Shown in pieces: positions 25,706-34,033 of a stretch of 64,000 nucleotides of DNA; position 1 is the first letter of the stretch, and every line of letters starts with the position of its first letter. Position numbers and translations under genes: made by a program. The notes under the pieces were generated by a model. The model did no database searches. It had not been told where the DNA came from and was given only the letters and a program-made list of their open reading frames with translations. The stretch covers positions 1 through 64,000 of the forward strand of contig JASGFC010000003.1 of assembly GCA_047605865.1 (NCBI GenBank), written 5' to 3'. Source of the stretch: JASGDC01 sp047605865 (GTDB lineage: Bacteria; Actinomycetota; Actinomycetes; Actinomycetales; Micrococcaceae).

Positions 25706-26890
25706 TTATGGTGGCCAATCTCCACCACCTGGTAAAGGAGTGTAATCCCACAACCACGCAACCCACACTATTTGCAATAGACAGAACATTAAAATCATTG
25801 CTGACCTATAGCTTCTATCTTTGGAAAGGTTAACTGCCCCCAATGCCATAGGAAAAAGTGGTAACAACATTCTAAAAGTTGACGTTTGTGGTGCTAAAAC
25901 TGCAAAAAGATACAGCATATAACTTGCACACCACGTTCGCATATCAAACGCTAAAATATCAAAAGGTCTTGAATATAGCACCATGAAAAACAGTGGAAAA
26001 ATCAAGAATGGTGCGAAAAATCCAAGTGGCCCCAAGACTGCCCAACCCATTTGAAACCACGGAGCAAACAAGCTTAGGTTGTCTCCGCGCCATGCCAGCT
26101 CTGTTTCAGTATAGGCTGAACGCACTCCTGTTACGGAAGCTGAAATGAATACCCAAGATAATGCCCAAAAACTTGCATATACCGTAAGAGTACAGCTGAG
26201 AATCCTTGCCTTCAGATTAAAATTTTCTCGCTCGGTGTACCAACGGTGAATAGTATGAAAAAACATGACAGCAGCGAAAGGAACACCAGCAGGTCTTGAT
26301 AAACACATGAATGGTATAACAAGAAAAAGCAGATAGTACTTTCTTTTCACTAAGAAATACAAAGCCAAGGCAAGGAACAATAAATGTGTTGCTTCAGCAT
26401 ATGGGATTTGTAAAATTGGCGAAATTGGAAAAAACGTAATAAAAGCTACTGCCCACAATGCGAGCTGATGCGAAGCACACAAACGAAAAAGCTTGTAAAT
26501 GACAAAAATAGCAAGGAATCCACTCAATGTTGCTACAAGTGGAGAAAGATAGAACCAATCAAGGCCAGTTATCGCATGCAGTCCTTTTACCACGAATGGG
26601 AACACAGGATAGAAAGCCCAGTTATTTTGTAATACTGTTCCCAAGGAATCTTTAGGTAAAGTACTGGGATATCCTGAATCATAAATATCGTGATACCACT
26701 TGCTATCCCATAGCTGCACATAATTCAGATAATCTGGATGCACATCAGTCCAGGGGTTTGTGCCTTGAAATCGTGCCGTACTGGACATGATGCAAAAAGT
26801 CAGCAGGCGCCCTAAAGCATATATGAAAAAGACTTGTGCCCACCAAGGCAATGTCAAAAAACGTGAAGTTAGCTTGGACACCTTGTTCAT
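25706..26890 (-). CDS. PIG-V-like integral membrane mannosyltransferase (GT-C)
   Basis: This 394-residue protein has about 8-10 membrane segments and the GT-C/PIG-V pattern: VQLWDSKWYHDIYDSGYP in the first outer loop with acidic catalytic candidates, NWAFYPVFPF, IPYAEATHLLFLAL and FMCLSRPAGVPFA. Such actinobacterial proteins transfer mannose from polyprenyl-phosphate mannose to cell-envelope glycolipids or proteins outside the membrane. It is ATGA-coupled to the small DivIVA-motif gene and, through it, to the LOG gene. The acceptor is unknown. Confidence 0.8.
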   Translation of the reverse strand: MNKVSKLTSRFLTLPWWAQVFFIYALGRLLTFCIMSSTARFQGTNPWTDVHPDYLNYVQLWDSKWYHDIYDSGYPSTLPKDSLGTVLQNNWAFYPVFPFVVKGLHAITGLDWFYLSPLVATLSGFLAIFVIYKLFRLCASHQLALWAVAFITFFPISPILQIPYAEATHLLFLALALYFLVKRKYYLLFLVIPFMCLSRPAGVPFAAVMFFHTIHRWYTERENFNLKARILSCTLTVYASFWALSWVFISASVTGVRSAYTETELAWRGDNLSLFAPWFQMGWAVLGPLGFFAPFLIFPLFFMVLYSRPFDILAFDMRTWCASYMLYLFAVLAPQTSTFRMLLPLFPMALGAVNLSKDRSYRSAMILMFCLLQIVWVAWLWDYTPLPGGGDWPP

Positions 26891-27144
26891 TGAGAGCGTG
26901 GTTCCCTAGTGCCTTGTTTGTCCACAAAGTGCAGAACTTCGTTGACTTGATCTGGGTTGTAGCCAAAGAGACTTCTTCTAAATTTAAGGCCTCGCACATC
27001 GTGCGTGCCTTGAAGAAGTGAAAGATTAATATCTGTAGCAGCAGATGGGTGCTCTAAAAACCCTAGAGGGTACTTCTTAACTACAAGAAGTATATAGGCT
27101 CCATAAGCACTAATAAACAAAGCTACAATAATTAGGAGTGTCAT
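26887..27144 (-). CDS. Small membrane protein with DivIVA-like motif
   Basis: This 85-residue protein has one membrane helix (about 3-22) followed by a soluble part that includes FRRSLFGYNPDQVNEVL (about 55-71), the short DivIVA-type motif (F-x5-GY-x3-Q/E-V). Such 80-110-residue proteins sit next to LOG genes in many actinobacteria; their role is unproved, but DivIVA motifs suggest a link to poles or cell-wall growth. ATGA overlaps join it to the LOG gene upstream and the PIG-V gene downstream. Confidence 0.78.
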   Translation of the reverse strand: MTLLIIVALFISAYGAYILLVVKKYPLGFLEHPSAATDINLSLLQGTHDVRGLKFRRSLFGYNPDQVNEVLHFVDKQGTREPRSQ

Positions 27145-27866
27145 GGTTTTGCTTTGGTCATTAACTGGACAGCTTCATCTACATCATCTGTCGTTGTAAA
27201 AATTTGCATATCTTTTTCACTGATCGTTCCTGCCGGAAGCAAGGTGTTTTTAGACCAATCTAGGAGCGGTTGCCAGTACTCTTTGCCCATCAGTACAATT
27301 GGGAATGACTTAACTTTCTCTGTTTGTACTAGAGTAATTGCCTCAAAAAGCTCGTCCATAGTACCGTAGCCACCAGGAAGCACGATGAAACCTTGTGCGT
27401 ATTTAACGAACATTGTTTTGCGCACAAAGAAATACCTAAAGTTGATACCCAAATCTAGGTATTCATTGAGCCCTGTTTCAAAAGGTAATTCAATACCAAG
27501 ACCAATTGATTTCCCTCCACCTTCATTAGCACCTTTATTAGCTGCTTCCATTGCGCCTGGGCCACCACCAGTGATGACCGCAAAACCAGCTTCAGCAAGT
27601 TTCTTACCTACTTCAACACCCATGTCATAGAAAGGTGTTCCTGGTTTTGTACGAGCTGAACCAAAGATGCTCACAGCAGGACCTATCTCAGCTAAACTAC
27701 CAAAGCCTTCAACAAATTCACTTTGGATACGTAACACACGCCATGGGTCTTCATGAGCCCATTCTGTATTTTCTGATGGTTGTAGTAGCCGGTAGTCTGC
27801 TGTTGTACTTTGTGATGCATTGCCTCTCGTCACTAGGGGACCTTGGATACGTTCATTTTTCTTCAT
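27141..27866 (-). CDS. LOG family protein (TIGR00730 type)
   Basis: This 241-residue protein has both LOG signatures: TGGGPGAMEAANKGANEGGG and PGGYGTMDELFEA. The family hydrolyses nucleoside 5'-monophosphates (first known from cytokinin activation in plants) to free base and ribose 5-phosphate. It is the first gene of the LOG - DivIVA-motif - PIG-V operon. There is no Shine-Dalgarno sequence; TAGCCT ends six bases before the ATG, consistent with a leaderless start. It is the second LOG-like protein in the window after the one at 11112-12221, which is longer and has altered motifs. Confidence 0.9.
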   Translation of the reverse strand: MKKNERIQGPLVTRGNASQSTTADYRLLQPSENTEWAHEDPWRVLRIQSEFVEGFGSLAEIGPAVSIFGSARTKPGTPFYDMGVEVGKKLAEAGFAVITGGGPGAMEAANKGANEGGGKSIGLGIELPFETGLNEYLDLGINFRYFFVRKTMFVKYAQGFIVLPGGYGTMDELFEAITLVQTEKVKSFPIVLMGKEYWQPLLDWSKNTLLPAGTISEKDMQIFTTTDDVDEAVQLMTKAKP

Positions 27867-27945
27867 GTATTAAGGCTAACATTTCTTAACTCTCGCTACA
27901 CCCACTTCGCCTTAGCTGCTCCCAATTTGCTCCCAATTCTCAGTT

Positions 27946-28001
27946 CGTGACTAATGGTTATTTTCGTGAGCTTTTCCTCACGAAAATAACCATTAGTCAC
28001 G
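27946..28001. repeat. Palindromic repeat, copy A
   Basis: Two perfect 25-bp arms (27946-27970 and 27977-28001) flank the loop CTTTTC. Arm landmarks are CGTGACT, GGTTAT and CGTGAG. There is no T-run after it. It is one of four related palindromes in the window and lies upstream of the AbiEi-like gene. Confidence 0.9.
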
Positions 28002-28081
28002 TAATGTTCGAGGTTAACTACTTTATCCACAATTCTTCATTTTCACGATTGCTAAAGCAAGATTTCTGCCATAGTAAGTCC

Positions 28082-29026
28082 ATGAAAACCTTACAGAAAC
28101 TCATTCTTACCCCACAAACAGCTGGACTTAGTTTACAGAAAATTAAGTCTTTGAAGCGAAAAGGAACCATTACCACCCTTGTTCGAGGAGCCTATATTGA
28201 CTCTGCTACTTTTGCAGGGCTAAGTCAGCGGGAGCAAGAAACACTCAAAGTTCTTGCTTGTGCATCTTCTCTCTATCCTCGACTTCCAGTCAGCCATACT
28301 TCTGCAGCATTATTAGTAGGACTTGATCTCTACAAGTTCGATAAAGCTGTGCATTTTCGAACAGCACAAAGGCGTGATTCCAAGCATAAAGAAATTAAAC
28401 TTCATTTCTACCAAACTCCGTTGATTTCAACGTATCAAGATGGTGTGCTGATAACCACAATAGAAGATACAATCCTTGACTGTGCACAATCATTGCCCTT
28501 CCATGAAGCACTCGTGATTGCAGATTCGGCTCTCAGGAAACAACTGACAACTCAAGATAAACTGTACACAGCATTTTCACTACTATCTATGAGGCGTAAT
28601 AAAAATGGCATGGCAGATGTACTTGAAAACTGTACCAACATTTCAGGTTCTGCTGGTGAAACATTATGTAGAGTAGCCCTTGCAAAAGCTGGGCTAAAGC
28701 ACCCTGTTTTACAACAATGTTTTGATACAAAATCGGGAACTTTCTATACAGATTTCTACTTTCCTGACAAAAAGCTCATCGTCGAGTTTGATGGTGATAT
28801 CAAGTACTCTGGCGCATACGGTACTCCACTAGATACTATCAAGCAGGAAAAACTTAGAGCAGAGGCTTTAGCTGACCTCGGGCTGCGTATCGTGCGCTTT
28901 AATTGGCACGAAATCCATGACCCTCTTAAAGTCATCAACAAACTACAAGCTTACTTTCCCGAAGTTAGAACACGAATTACTGATTCGGCTTCATACTTCT
29001 TCACGCCTTTTGGTTATCTTCGTTAG
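28082..29026 (+). CDS. AbiEi-like antitoxin-domain protein with C-terminal DUF559 nuclease-like domain
   Basis: This 314-residue protein starts with a winged-helix AbiEi-type segment (about 1-60; LKRKGTITTLVRGAYID, where LVRGAY is typical), a middle domain with ITTIEDTILDCAQSLPF (about 124-140), and a Vsr/DUF559-like PD-(D/E)xK region (about 185-290): Glu193, YTDFYFPDKKLIVEFDG with Asp224, Glu235 and Asp237, then a Lys-rich helix. Such orphan proteins are frequent in actinobacteria, and their role (antitoxin, nuclease, defence) is unresolved; no AbiEii toxin gene is adjacent. The frame extends upstream to 27947 only through palindrome A; I choose the ATG at 28082. The stop codon lies inside palindrome B. 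Confidence 0.75.
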   Translation: MKTLQKLILTPQTAGLSLQKIKSLKRKGTITTLVRGAYIDSATFAGLSQREQETLKVLACASSLYPRLPVSHTSAALLVGLDLYKFDKAVHFRTAQRRDSKHKEIKLHFYQTPLISTYQDGVLITTIEDTILDCAQSLPFHEALVIADSALRKQLTTQDKLYTAFSLLSMRRNKNGMADVLENCTNISGSAGETLCRVALAKAGLKHPVLQQCFDTKSGTFYTDFYFPDKKLIVEFDGDIKYSGAYGTPLDTIKQEKLRAEALADLGLRIVRFNWHEIHDPLKVINKLQAYFPEVRTRITDSASYFFTPFGYLR

Positions 29027-29052
29027 CTTTTCCTCACGAAAATAACCAAAAG
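29007..29052. repeat. Palindromic repeat, copy B
   Basis: Arms 29007-29026 and 29033-29052 pair with two mismatches around the same CTTTTC loop as copy A, and the right flank reads AGTCACGAAGTG. The left arm supplies the last codons and the TAG stop of the AbiEi-like gene. It lies between that gene and the convergent dapE. Confidence 0.85.
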
Positions 29053-29108
29053 TCACGAAGTGTTATGAGGCAGACAGCTGCTACATCACAACATGTTGTA
29101 AAGTGAGC

Positions 29109-30188
29109 CTATGAAACTGCTAGCCAATTATGCAGAGCTTCATAGCAGTCTCGAATTTGCTGCGCAGAAACGTGTTCGTTATCTGAATGTGCAAGCATTG
29201 GGTCTCCTGGGCCAAAGTTCACTGCAGGGATGCCAAGCTCACTAAAACGAGCGACGTCAGTCCAGCCATACTTTGGTTTGGCCTCAACACCAACTGCATC
29301 AAGAAAACCTTGTATATCTGGTCTATCTAAGCCAGGTCGAGCAGCAGCTGCTGAATCAGTTACTTCAACCTCATAGCCATCAAAAAGCTGACGCAAATGT
29401 GCTTCAGCTTCAGCTTCAGTTTTATCAGGCGCAAAACGGTAATTTACCAATATATGCCCCTGATCAGGAATAACATTTCCAGCTATACCACCTTCTATAT
29501 GAACCGCGTTCATACCCTCCCTGTAAGCAAGTCCTTCCACATCTACAGTCTGTGGTTCATACTGAGATAACCGTGTAAGGGGCTCGGCTAACTTGTGGAT
29601 AGCATTATCGCCCTTCCACGCACGAGCTGAATGAGAAGCTAAGCCGTCAACAGAAACTTTAACGCGCATCGTGCCATTACAGCCGCCCTCAACGTTTCCA
29701 TCTGTAGGTTCAAGAAGAATGGCAAAATCACCTTGGATTAAATCTGGTACTTTTCGAGACAAACGACCCAGACCATTCTTACTTGATTCGACTTCCTCAT
29801 GATCATAGAAAATGAAAGTTAAATCGAATTCACTGTCTTTAATTACAGCAGCAAGTGCAAGCTGTACAGCTACTCCGCCTTTCATATCAGTAGTTCCTCT
29901 ACCGTAGAGCACATCGCCTTTCCACGTTGAAGGAACTGTACCCAAAGACCCTGAAACCGTTGGAAGTGGTACGGTATCTAGGTGGCCAGCAAGAATAATA
30001 CGGCGTTTTTTACCCCAGTTTGTGCGCGCAAGGAGTACATCACCATCACGATATACTTCAAGATGGTTTAGCTGATTCAATTGAGCTTGAACCATATCTG
30101 CTAGTTCAGTTTCTGCACCTGAAACACTGTAAACATCAATCAATTGTTGAGTTAAATCAACAACATCACCTGTAATATTTAACTTCAT
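29109..30188 (-). CDS. dapE: Succinyl-diaminopimelate desuccinylase
   Basis: This 359-residue M20 metallohydrolase has AGHLDTVPLP (metal-binding His and Asp), YGRGTTDMKGG (bridging Asp), FYDHEEVESSKNGLG (catalytic Glu pair) and a dimerisation domain in the middle. It cleaves N-succinyl-LL-diaminopimelate in the lysine/peptidoglycan pathway, pairing with dapD at 39022. I prefer the ATG at 30188, which has AGTAGGTG seven bases upstream, over the in-frame GTG at 30197. It follows the DHA2 transporter gene with a one-base gap. Confidence 0.92.
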   Translation of the reverse strand: MKLNITGDVVDLTQQLIDVYSVSGAETELADMVQAQLNQLNHLEVYRDGDVLLARTNWGKKRRIILAGHLDTVPLPTVSGSLGTVPSTWKGDVLYGRGTTDMKGGVAVQLALAAVIKDSEFDLTFIFYDHEEVESSKNGLGRLSRKVPDLIQGDFAILLEPTDGNVEGGCNGTMRVKVSVDGLASHSARAWKGDNAIHKLAEPLTRLSQYEPQTVDVEGLAYREGMNAVHIEGGIAGNVIPDQGHILVNYRFAPDKTEAEAEAHLRQLFDGYEVEVTDSAAAARPGLDRPDIQGFLDAVGVEAKPKYGWTDVARFSELGIPAVNFGPGDPMLAHSDNEHVSAQQIRDCYEALHNWLAVS

Positions 30189-30189
30189 T

Positions 30190-31803
30190 CTATTCACCTA
30201 CTGGAATTAAAGACTCATCTTTAGGAGCTTTTCCTAGCTTCAAGTTCTGCATCAAAAGACAAGCAATTGCGCCAAGTATCAGTGGGACAAGTAGCATGAT
30301 TAAGGTGTGTGACGAAGCTTCAGAAAGACCAGTTTTAACAATGCTATCGACAGTGTTTTTGATATTTGTCACAACGTCAGCTGGAACACCTGGAGGTGGA
30401 GTAAATTTTTGCGATGAGCCAAATTCGCTAGCTCCACCGCCACTGCTTTTAATACTACTCACGATAGTGCTACGCATCTGTTCTGGGAACTTGCTAGCTT
30501 GAGCATCTGCCTGTGCATCAAGGTACTTCGTAGTATTTGATGCCAAAACGGAAGCAACAACAGCACCGCCCATAACGCCTCCAAGTTGCCTGACAGTGTT
30601 GAATACACCAGAACCAGCACCGATGAGATGACGTGGAGAACTTTGAGTTACGATATTAGCAATTGGCGAGAACAAGCCACCTAAACCAATACCTGCAAGT
30701 ACTGAAGTCAAAGAAATCCACAGTAAATCTCCCTCAGGTTTGATGAACTGAATCATTGCTAGCAAGCCTAATCCAAAGATGATGAAGCCTGCAGCAGAAA
30801 TGAGACGTGGTTGAATTTTAGTACTTAAGCGCCCCACTACAGGTGCCATGAGCCCAGATGCTAACGACATAGGCAACAAAACAAGTGCCGATTTCCTAGG
30901 ATCCATACCTAATGCACCTTGTAAATAAATAGTGAAAGGCAGTGAGAACATCACCATAGTGAAAGTAGCAAAGAAACCAGCAATATTCGCAAAATCAAAG
31001 TTACGGTTCCTAAAGAGCTCCAAAGGCAGAAGTGCATTTTCGCCAGCATATTTTTGTTGCACTACAAAGGCAATAAGGAATAATATACCCACGATGATGA
31101 GGCGCCACACAGTAATAGGACCAGAAATAGTGCCCCAATTGTATTGATGAGACTCCTGAATTGCAAAAACTAAACAAAATAGTCCAATACCTGAAAGTAC
31201 AACACCAAATAAATCAAACTTTGTAGGTATTCCACTAAAACTTGGCAGGTACTTGTAACACAAGAAGAGTGCTAGTATTCCAAACGGAACGTTCACAAAG
31301 AAAATCCATTCCCAACCTGGTCCATCTACAAGGAAACCACCAATAATAGGACCAAACATGGTGGCAACGCCAGCAACAGCACCCCACATACTCATGGCTT
31401 TTCCACGTTCCTCTGGAGGGAAAATTTTGGACACCATTGCCATAGTCTGAGGAGTCAACATGGCAGAGCCAAGACCTTGTACTGTGCGGGCAATAATTAA
31501 CTCATGCACACTATGAGCAAAACCGCACCAAGCAGATGCAACAGTGAATAAAAAAGTACCAGCTATGAATAATTTATCTTGGCCAAAGCGATCCCCTAAA
31601 CGACCTGTTAATAGAAGTGGAACAGCATAAGCAAGCATATAAGCACTGTTAACCCACATCAAAGTAGTAAGGTCCGTATTAAAATGTTTTAACAATGTTG
31701 GGATTGCAATATTTACAATCGTGGTATCCACCATAATCATAAAAAAGGACATCAAAATAGGAATCAAAGCCAGCCAAGGCTTTTGTGTTGTTTGGGTTCT
31801 CAT
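30190..31803 (-). CDS. Multidrug efflux MFS transporter, DHA2 (14-helix) family
   Basis: This protein of about 537 residues has 14 membrane segments with the DHA2 motifs MVDTTIVNIAIPTLL (helix 1), LTGRLGDRFGQDKLF (loop 2-3), QGLGSAMLTPQTMAM and WGAVAGVATMFGPIIGGFLVD (antiporter motif C region). Relatives (EmrB/QacA type) export drugs or dyes with proton antiport. I choose the ATG at 31803 because it has GAAAGAAG just upstream and a TATAAT (31839-31834) at promoter distance; an in-frame ATG at 31836 would overlap that -10 and has no ribosome site. It probably forms an operon with dapE. Confidence 0.88.
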   Translation of the reverse strand: MRTQTTQKPWLALIPILMSFFMIMVDTTIVNIAIPTLLKHFNTDLTTLMWVNSAYMLAYAVPLLLTGRLGDRFGQDKLFIAGTFLFTVASAWCGFAHSVHELIIARTVQGLGSAMLTPQTMAMVSKIFPPEERGKAMSMWGAVAGVATMFGPIIGGFLVDGPGWEWIFFVNVPFGILALFLCYKYLPSFSGIPTKFDLFGVVLSGIGLFCLVFAIQESHQYNWGTISGPITVWRLIIVGILFLIAFVVQQKYAGENALLPLELFRNRNFDFANIAGFFATFTMVMFSLPFTIYLQGALGMDPRKSALVLLPMSLASGLMAPVVGRLSTKIQPRLISAAGFIIFGLGLLAMIQFIKPEGDLLWISLTSVLAGIGLGGLFSPIANIVTQSSPRHLIGAGSGVFNTVRQLGGVMGGAVVASVLASNTTKYLDAQADAQASKFPEQMRSTIVSSIKSSGGGASEFGSSQKFTPPPGVPADVVTNIKNTVDSIVKTGLSEASSHTLIMLLVPLILGAIACLLMQNLKLGKAPKDESLIPVGE

Positions 31804-31900
31804 AACTTCTTTCAGAATTGATAAGCTGGTAGTCATTATATACTAAGACCAGATTGCATTGCAGTTTTGGCTTTTATTTGCTATATTTAACATGTTACAT

Positions 31901-31973
31901 TCCTCCGTAGCTCAGTTGGCAGAGCATTCGACTGTTAATCGAAGGGTCACTGGTTCGAGCCCAGTCGGAGGAG
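31901..31973 (+). tRNA. tRNA-Asn (GTT)
   Basis: A complete cloverleaf is present: acceptor TCCTCCG/CGGAGGA, D-arm GCTCAGTTGGCAGAGC, anticodon loop CTGTTAA with GTT at 31934-31936, T-arm ACTGG-TTCGAGC-CCAGT and discriminator G. CCA is not encoded. A terminator follows directly. Confidence 0.97.
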
Positions 31974-31975
31974 CT

Positions 31976-32009
31976 TGGCCCTTGAGTTTTCTCAAGGGCC
32001 ATTTAATTT
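31976..32009 (+). terminator. Terminator after tRNA-Asn
   Basis: A perfect 10-bp stem (GGCCCTTGAG at 31977-31986, CTCAAGGGCC at 31991-32000) with a TTTT loop is followed by ATTTAATTT. Confidence 0.85.
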
Positions 32010-32104
32010 CTACGAAGCGGATTTTCTTGAAAACCCCGCTATAACACCCGGTGTACAACAGTCAGATTTCATCATCAAAAGCAAAGACTGACCGAGCCCT
32101 ATGC

Positions 32105-32135
32105 TTGACTTTCAAATACCCCCCCCCCTTAAAAT
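32105..32135 (+). promoter_or_regulatory. Promoter with a C10 tract in its spacer (candidate phase-variable switch)
   Basis: TTGACT (32105-32110, 5 of 6 to the -35 consensus) and TAAAAT (32130-32135, 5 of 6 to the -10 consensus) are separated by 19 bp that contain ten consecutive C (32119-32128). Loss of two C would give the optimal 17-bp spacer. It lies 61 bases before the start codon of the Tat-secreted protein. Confidence 0.65.
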
Positions 32136-32196
32136 TAGTGATGGCAGAGCACAGTATTCTAGATATCTATATCTCATTTAACCAAAAGGGAACTTA

Positions 32197-32691
32197 ATGC
32201 AAAATAAAGAAATTTCAAGACGCCAGATTACAAAGGGTGCATCATGGGGTGTTCCAGTTATTGCTACCGCTATAGCAACACCTGCACTAGCGGCAAGCTT
32301 TGTTGACCCTGATTATGTAAGTGTCGGGTTATATAGGAGCAACTCAAGCGACCCGCAGGCAAACTTTGCAAAAGGTCGTTGGGTTTCTAACCAAAGAATA
32401 GGGTCATTTCATCCTGGACAGACCTACTATATAAGCCTTTTTGCCGAAATGGAAGATGAATCTGTTGTTCCAAATGTTCCCATAACTTGTTCTGGTACAG
32501 CAGTAGGCTCAACTGGAATGAACATACTCTCAAGCTATCCAAATACAGATTCTGACGGGCAGATGGTTTCATTGTTTACTATACCAACAGATGCGACAAT
32601 AGGTGGTTACTCGCTTACTGTTTGTGGTGGCACTAAATGTCAAAGCTGGACACTTACTACTGGTGATTCGCTTCCAGTAACAGCTGCATAA
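32197..32691 (+). CDS. Tat-exported protein, unknown function
   Basis: This 164-residue protein has a twin-arginine signal: SRRQITK at 8-14, a hydrophobic core (WGVPVIATAIATPALA) and a likely cleavage after ALA near residue 32. The mature part of about 130 residues is beta-rich and Ser/Thr/Gly-rich, with three Cys, and resembles an Ig-like fold, but I do not recognise a family. It has no LPxTG or lipobox, so release or non-covalent surface binding is expected. The ribosome binding site AAAGGGA precedes the ATG. Its promoter contains the C10 tract, suggesting on/off expression. It is flanked by tRNA-Asn and a glycosyltransferase gene. Confidence 0.8.
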   Translation: MQNKEISRRQITKGASWGVPVIATAIATPALAASFVDPDYVSVGLYRSNSSDPQANFAKGRWVSNQRIGSFHPGQTYYISLFAEMEDESVVPNVPITCSGTAVGSTGMNILSSYPNTDSDGQMVSLFTIPTDATIGGYSLTVCGGTKCQSWTLTTGDSLPVTAA

Positions 32692-32769
32692 AAAACAAGT
32701 ATCGTTTAGCACCATCGAATATTTAAGGCAATTGCCTGTGAATAGCTTCTTAGTCCTAATAATGGTTTG

Positions 32770-32798
32770 TTGACGATAACCACTCAGACTGATAGCTT
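32770..32798 (+). promoter_or_regulatory. Probable promoter of the first GT4 gene
   Basis: TTGACG (32770-32775), a 17-bp spacer and TAGCTT (32793-32798) lie 34 bases before the GTG start at 32832. Confidence 0.45.
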
Positions 32799-32831
32799 AA
32801 TACTAGATAAGTTCTTCAAAGGTGGGTACTT

Positions 32832-33896
32832 GTGAAAATTCTTTTTGATGCACGATACATCAATCCCGAAAATTTTGATGGAATAGGTAGATTTAGTCAA
32901 GGGATAGGCAATGCTCTAGCTAAAATTACTCCGGTTGAGTTCCTGATTTGTGATGAACGTCAGAAAGAATTTTTACCAGATAACGCTGTTTTTCATAATT
33001 TTCATTCTCCAACAAGTCCCTTAGAACCTTTCAGTGCCTTAAAATTGAATGCTCTAAAACCCGATGTTTTTTTCTCTCCTATGCAAACTATTGGTTTACG
33101 AGGAAAAAAATTCCCTGCAGTTTTAACATTGCACGATCTAATCTACTACTCACACCCTAAACCTCCGCAAGACCTACCTGCCTATGTACGTGGAATATGG
33201 CGAGCATATCATCAGGCTTACTTTCCACAACGGTTTTTACTCAACAGTGCTGATGCGATAGTAACTGTCAGTGAAACAACAAAGAAGTTGATGCAAGAAC
33301 ATCACCTTACTACTAAACCCATCCAGGTTGTCTACAACGCTTGTGATGAAGCACAACTTAGACAACGTCCTCTTTCAGAGCGTTCCAAAGAACTGGTATA
33401 CATGGGTTCTTTTATGCCTTATAAAAATGTAAAAACATTAATTCAAGCAATAAATGCCCTCCCTGACTATAGGCTACGTTTATTAAGCCGTATTTCTCCA
33501 AAAAACCAAGACAAGCTGCTTAAATTAGTCACTACCAAAGACCAAATTATCTTTGATAATGGGGTAAGTGACCCTATCTACCACGATATTCTTGGTTCAG
33601 CTTTTGCAGCGGTGAACGCTTCATATGAAGAAGGCTTCGGTATCCCGCTGATTGAAGCGATGCAACAAGGAGCACCTGTAGTATGCAGTAACATCCCTAT
33701 TTTCCATGAAATCGCTGGTAACGCCGCACTCTTTGCATCGTGCGATAAGCCAGAAGAATTTGTGCAAGCAATCAAGGTTTTAGAAAACAAAAAAAATTGG
33801 GAACTCCAATCTCAAAAAGGTATCAAGCAGAGCAAAAAATTTAGTTGGGAAAAATCAGCACAGAGCTTGTATCAACTGTTAAAAAGTATTGCTTAA
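32832..33896 (+). CDS. GT4 family glycosyltransferase
   Basis: This 354-residue GT-B enzyme has the donor-side Rossmann domain with YMGSFMPYKNVKTLIQAI and the GT4 active-site motif EEGFGIPLIEAMQQGAPVVC. It is cytosolic or membrane-associated and transfers a sugar from an activated donor, probably during envelope polysaccharide or glycolipid synthesis. The start is a GTG behind AAAGGTGGG. It stands alone between the Tat-protein gene and tRNA-Met. The donor sugar cannot be assigned. Confidence 0.88.
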   Translation: MKILFDARYINPENFDGIGRFSQGIGNALAKITPVEFLICDERQKEFLPDNAVFHNFHSPTSPLEPFSALKLNALKPDVFFSPMQTIGLRGKKFPAVLTLHDLIYYSHPKPPQDLPAYVRGIWRAYHQAYFPQRFLLNSADAIVTVSETTKKLMQEHHLTTKPIQVVYNACDEAQLRQRPLSERSKELVYMGSFMPYKNVKTLIQAINALPDYRLRLLSRISPKNQDKLLKLVTTKDQIIFDNGVSDPIYHDILGSAFAAVNASYEEGFGIPLIEAMQQGAPVVCSNIPIFHEIAGNAALFASCDKPEEFVQAIKVLENKKNWELQSQKGIKQSKKFSWEKSAQSLYQLLKSIA

Positions 33897-33930
33897 GCTG
33901 GTAGAGTTGAAATGAACGTTTTACGTTTGT

Positions 33931-34004
33931 GGGGCCGTAGCTCAGTTGGTTAGAGCAGTGAACTCATAATTCATTGGTCGCGGGTTCAAGTCCCGCCGGC
34001 CCTA
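33931..34004 (+). tRNA. tRNA-Met (CAT)
   Basis: A cloverleaf with acceptor GGGGCCG/CGGCCCT (first pair G-U), D-arm GCTCAGTTGGTTAGAGC, anticodon loop CTCATAA with CAT at 33965-33967 and T-arm GCGGG-TTCAAGT-CCCGC. The D-arm and paired acceptor end suggest an elongator tRNA; lysidine-modified tRNA-Ile2 also carries CAT and is not excluded. CCA is not encoded. Confidence 0.95.
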
Positions 34005-34033
34005 CGTATCTCATCACTACTAGGAGGCCCTAC

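Noticed and set aside
27918..27938. Short direct repeat GCTCCCAATT, two copies
   Set aside because: Two ten-base copies next to each other with no further structure; not enough to call an attachment site or array.
27947..28081. Upstream extension of the AbiEi-like gene through palindrome A
   Set aside because: It would translate the palindrome and an AT-rich promoter-like region; the domain begins at the ATG at 28082.
29088..29099. 12-bp palindrome ACAACATGTTGT after dapE
   Set aside because: Too short and without a T-run; no clear terminator or operator role.
33974..34033. Upstream extension of the PCuAC gene into tRNA-Met
   Set aside because: Those bases are the tRNA; the ATG at 34034 has a perfect AGGAGG and begins a lipoprotein signal.
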